A stretch of 64,000 nt of DNA, from NCBI GenBank assembly GCA_964416175.1, contig CAYQDF010000002.1, forward strand, positions 18,793 through 82,792. Reading direction: 5' to 3'. This stretch comes from CAYQDF01 sp964416175 (GTDB taxonomy: Bacteria > Chloroflexota > Anaerolineae > Anaerolineales > UBA4823). Under the pieces are notes generated by a model. That model did not search any database. It worked only from the letters and a program-made list of their open reading frames with translations, and was not told where the DNA came from. Shown in pieces: positions 63,166 through 64,000 of the stretch. The translations under genes were made by a program, and so were the position numbers. The first letter of the stretch is position 1. Every line of letters starts with the position of its first letter.

Positions 63166-63512
63166 GCCGGCTGGTTATTCTCACCCGATCCGAACTGGTC
63201 CCCGGCTTTCAACTCGCGGGGGTGGATGTGTTTGCTGCGGATGACATTGAAGGTGCAGAAGACTTGATCGAACACTGGCTCGAGGTCGGTGAAGTGGGAT
63301 TGCTGGCGATCGACGATGGCATCCTGGAGCGCCTGAATCCTTCCTTGCTCTTGCGGATGGAATCAACAGAACAGATGCCGTACATACCTATCCCTGGAGG
63401 GCGACCGCTTGGTCCGGAAGCTGCCCGAAGGCACCGGATAGCAGAAATGATCCGGAGGGCGATCGGATTTCACATTACTTTCAAGGGAGAAGAGATTGAG
63501 GAGCACAGTTAA
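63162..63512 (+). CDS. atpF: V-type ATP synthase subunit F
   Basis: Small rotor regulator, 116 residues, of the Rossmann-like F subunit. Seen: RSELVPGFQLAGVDVFAADD near residue 8 and EVGEVGLLAIDDGILERLNP near 45. The C-terminal helix (RRHRIAEMIRRAIGFHITFK) may extend along the shaft. ATG 63162 overlaps the subunit C stop (ATGA). Confidence 0.92.
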   Translation: MSRLVILTRSELVPGFQLAGVDVFAADDIEGAEDLIEHWLEVGEVGLLAIDDGILERLNPSLLLRMESTEQMPYIPIPGGRPLGPEAARRHRIAEMIRRAIGFHITFKGEEIEEHS

Positions 63513-64000
63513 TGCTGGAGAGTGCTGAATCCACCGGGAAAGTGATCCGGATTGCCGGTCCTGTTGTTGGCGTCACAGAACTGGGAACGGTCAGGCTTTT
63601 TGATGTCCTACGGGTGGGCGAGATAGGTTTGATCGGCGAGGTGATCCGTCTTTCTGGTGAGGTGATCACGGTGCAGGTGTACGAGGATACCTCTGGATTG
63701 CGGGTCGGCGAGCCGGTATTCAGCACCGGACTGCCTCTGGTGGTGCATCTTGGACCGGGTCTCCTGGGCAGTGTTTATGATGGCCTGCAACGTCCGCTCG
63801 AAGAACTGGCAGCGATCACCGGGAATTTCATCCAGCGCGGAGTAAGAGCTTCCCCTCTCCCTGTCGATTCCGTGTGGCATTTCACACCGCGAGTTTGCGA
63901 AGGCGATTTGGTAAATCCGGGAGACATTCTAGGGGAGGTCTCTGAATCGCGCCAAATTGAACACCGTATTCTGGTCCCGCCCGGGAAGGGAGGCCGGGTA
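63512..64000 (+). CDS. atpA: V-type ATP synthase catalytic subunit A, N-terminal part (runs off window)
   Basis: The first 163 residues of the catalytic head subunit. Seen: the beta-barrel KVIRIAGPVVGVTELG, VGEIGLIGEVIRLSGEVITV and VYEDTSGLRVGEPV, then LGPGLLGSVYDGLQRPLEEL, the hallmark of subunit A, and the start of the non-homologous insert (VWHFTPRVCEGDLVNPGDIL). ATG 63512 overlaps the subunit F stop by one base. The Walker A region lies beyond the window end. Confidence 0.95.
   Translation, partial: MLESAESTGKVIRIAGPVVGVTELGTVRLFDVLRVGEIGLIGEVIRLSGEVITVQVYEDTSGLRVGEPVFSTGLPLVVHLGPGLLGSVYDGLQRPLEELAAITGNFIQRGVRASPLPVDSVWHFTPRVCEGDLVNPGDILGEVSESRQIEHRILVPPGKGGRV

Overview
The window looks like a metagenome-assembled fragment of a Chloroflexota bacterium, most likely class Anaerolineae. 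The reasons are moderately high GC, GTG/TTG starts mixed with ATG, a V-type (not F-type) ATPase operon, a complete 14-gene complex I operon, multi-domain cyclase/AAA/TPR signalling proteins and NfeD, LCP and Tat-lipoprotein families typical of that lineage. The assignment is an inference from gene content only. One 10-N scaffold gap sits inside nuoF.

Layout. 1-5.05 kb: 3' part of dnaG, the principal sigma factor rpoD and a polytopic GT-C-like membrane protein. 5.1-20.1 kb: nuoA-nuoN in canonical order behind one strong sigma70-type promoter. 20.3-26 kb: lipA, an LCP protein, an S9 peptidase and an NfeD-type membrane serine protease. 26-32.4 kb: a truncated Tat-lipoprotein gene, two class III cyclase proteins, and a TauE exporter with an Rrf2 regulator that share an operator-like sequence. 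32.5-36.5 kb: a divergent locus with a 20-residue Lys/Gly peptide, a radical SAM-SPASM enzyme with a PqqD-like N-terminus, a membrane protein and a second radical-SAM-like protein that has lost its cluster cysteines. 37-41.3 kb: a ComQXPA-like quorum-sensing locus. 41.5-48.7 kb: an XRE/TPR protein, tRNA-Gly, a tRNA-Ile(CAT) split by a group I intron carrying a decayed antisense HNH endonuclease gene, CarD, a cold-shock protein with a long leader, and several conserved proteins. 48.9-58.5 kb: a translationally coupled AAA and AAA-SpoIIE phosphatase pair, a large secreted Ig-like protein, RarD and an M23 peptidase. 58.9-64 kb: V-type ATPase genes in the order G/H, I, K, E, C, F, A (A runs off the window).

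The strongest candidate for an undescribed system is at 36.96-41.26 kb. A NarL-type response regulator (ComA-like), an isoprenyl diphosphate synthase-like protein with a DDxxDxD motif (ComQ-like), a 49-codon gene with a consensus Shine-Dalgarno encoding a peptide ending in W-D-I-W-R (ComX-like), and a membrane histidine kinase with an extracytoplasmic PDZ-like segment (ComP-like) are contiguous. In Bacillus the same four parts make, prenylate on tryptophan, sense and answer a peptide pheromone. Here the arrangement is rearranged (comX before comQ, divergent from comP, comA convergent with comQ), and the host appears not to belong to Bacillota.

How the parts work together: complex I and the V-type ATPase give the energy-coupling core (NADH oxidation with ion pumping, and ATP synthesis or hydrolysis). 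LipA supports lipoyl-dependent dehydrogenases that feed NADH. The 26-53 kb stretch is an accessory and signalling region, with peptide-based systems, cyclases, partner-switch-type phosphatase and AAA sensors.
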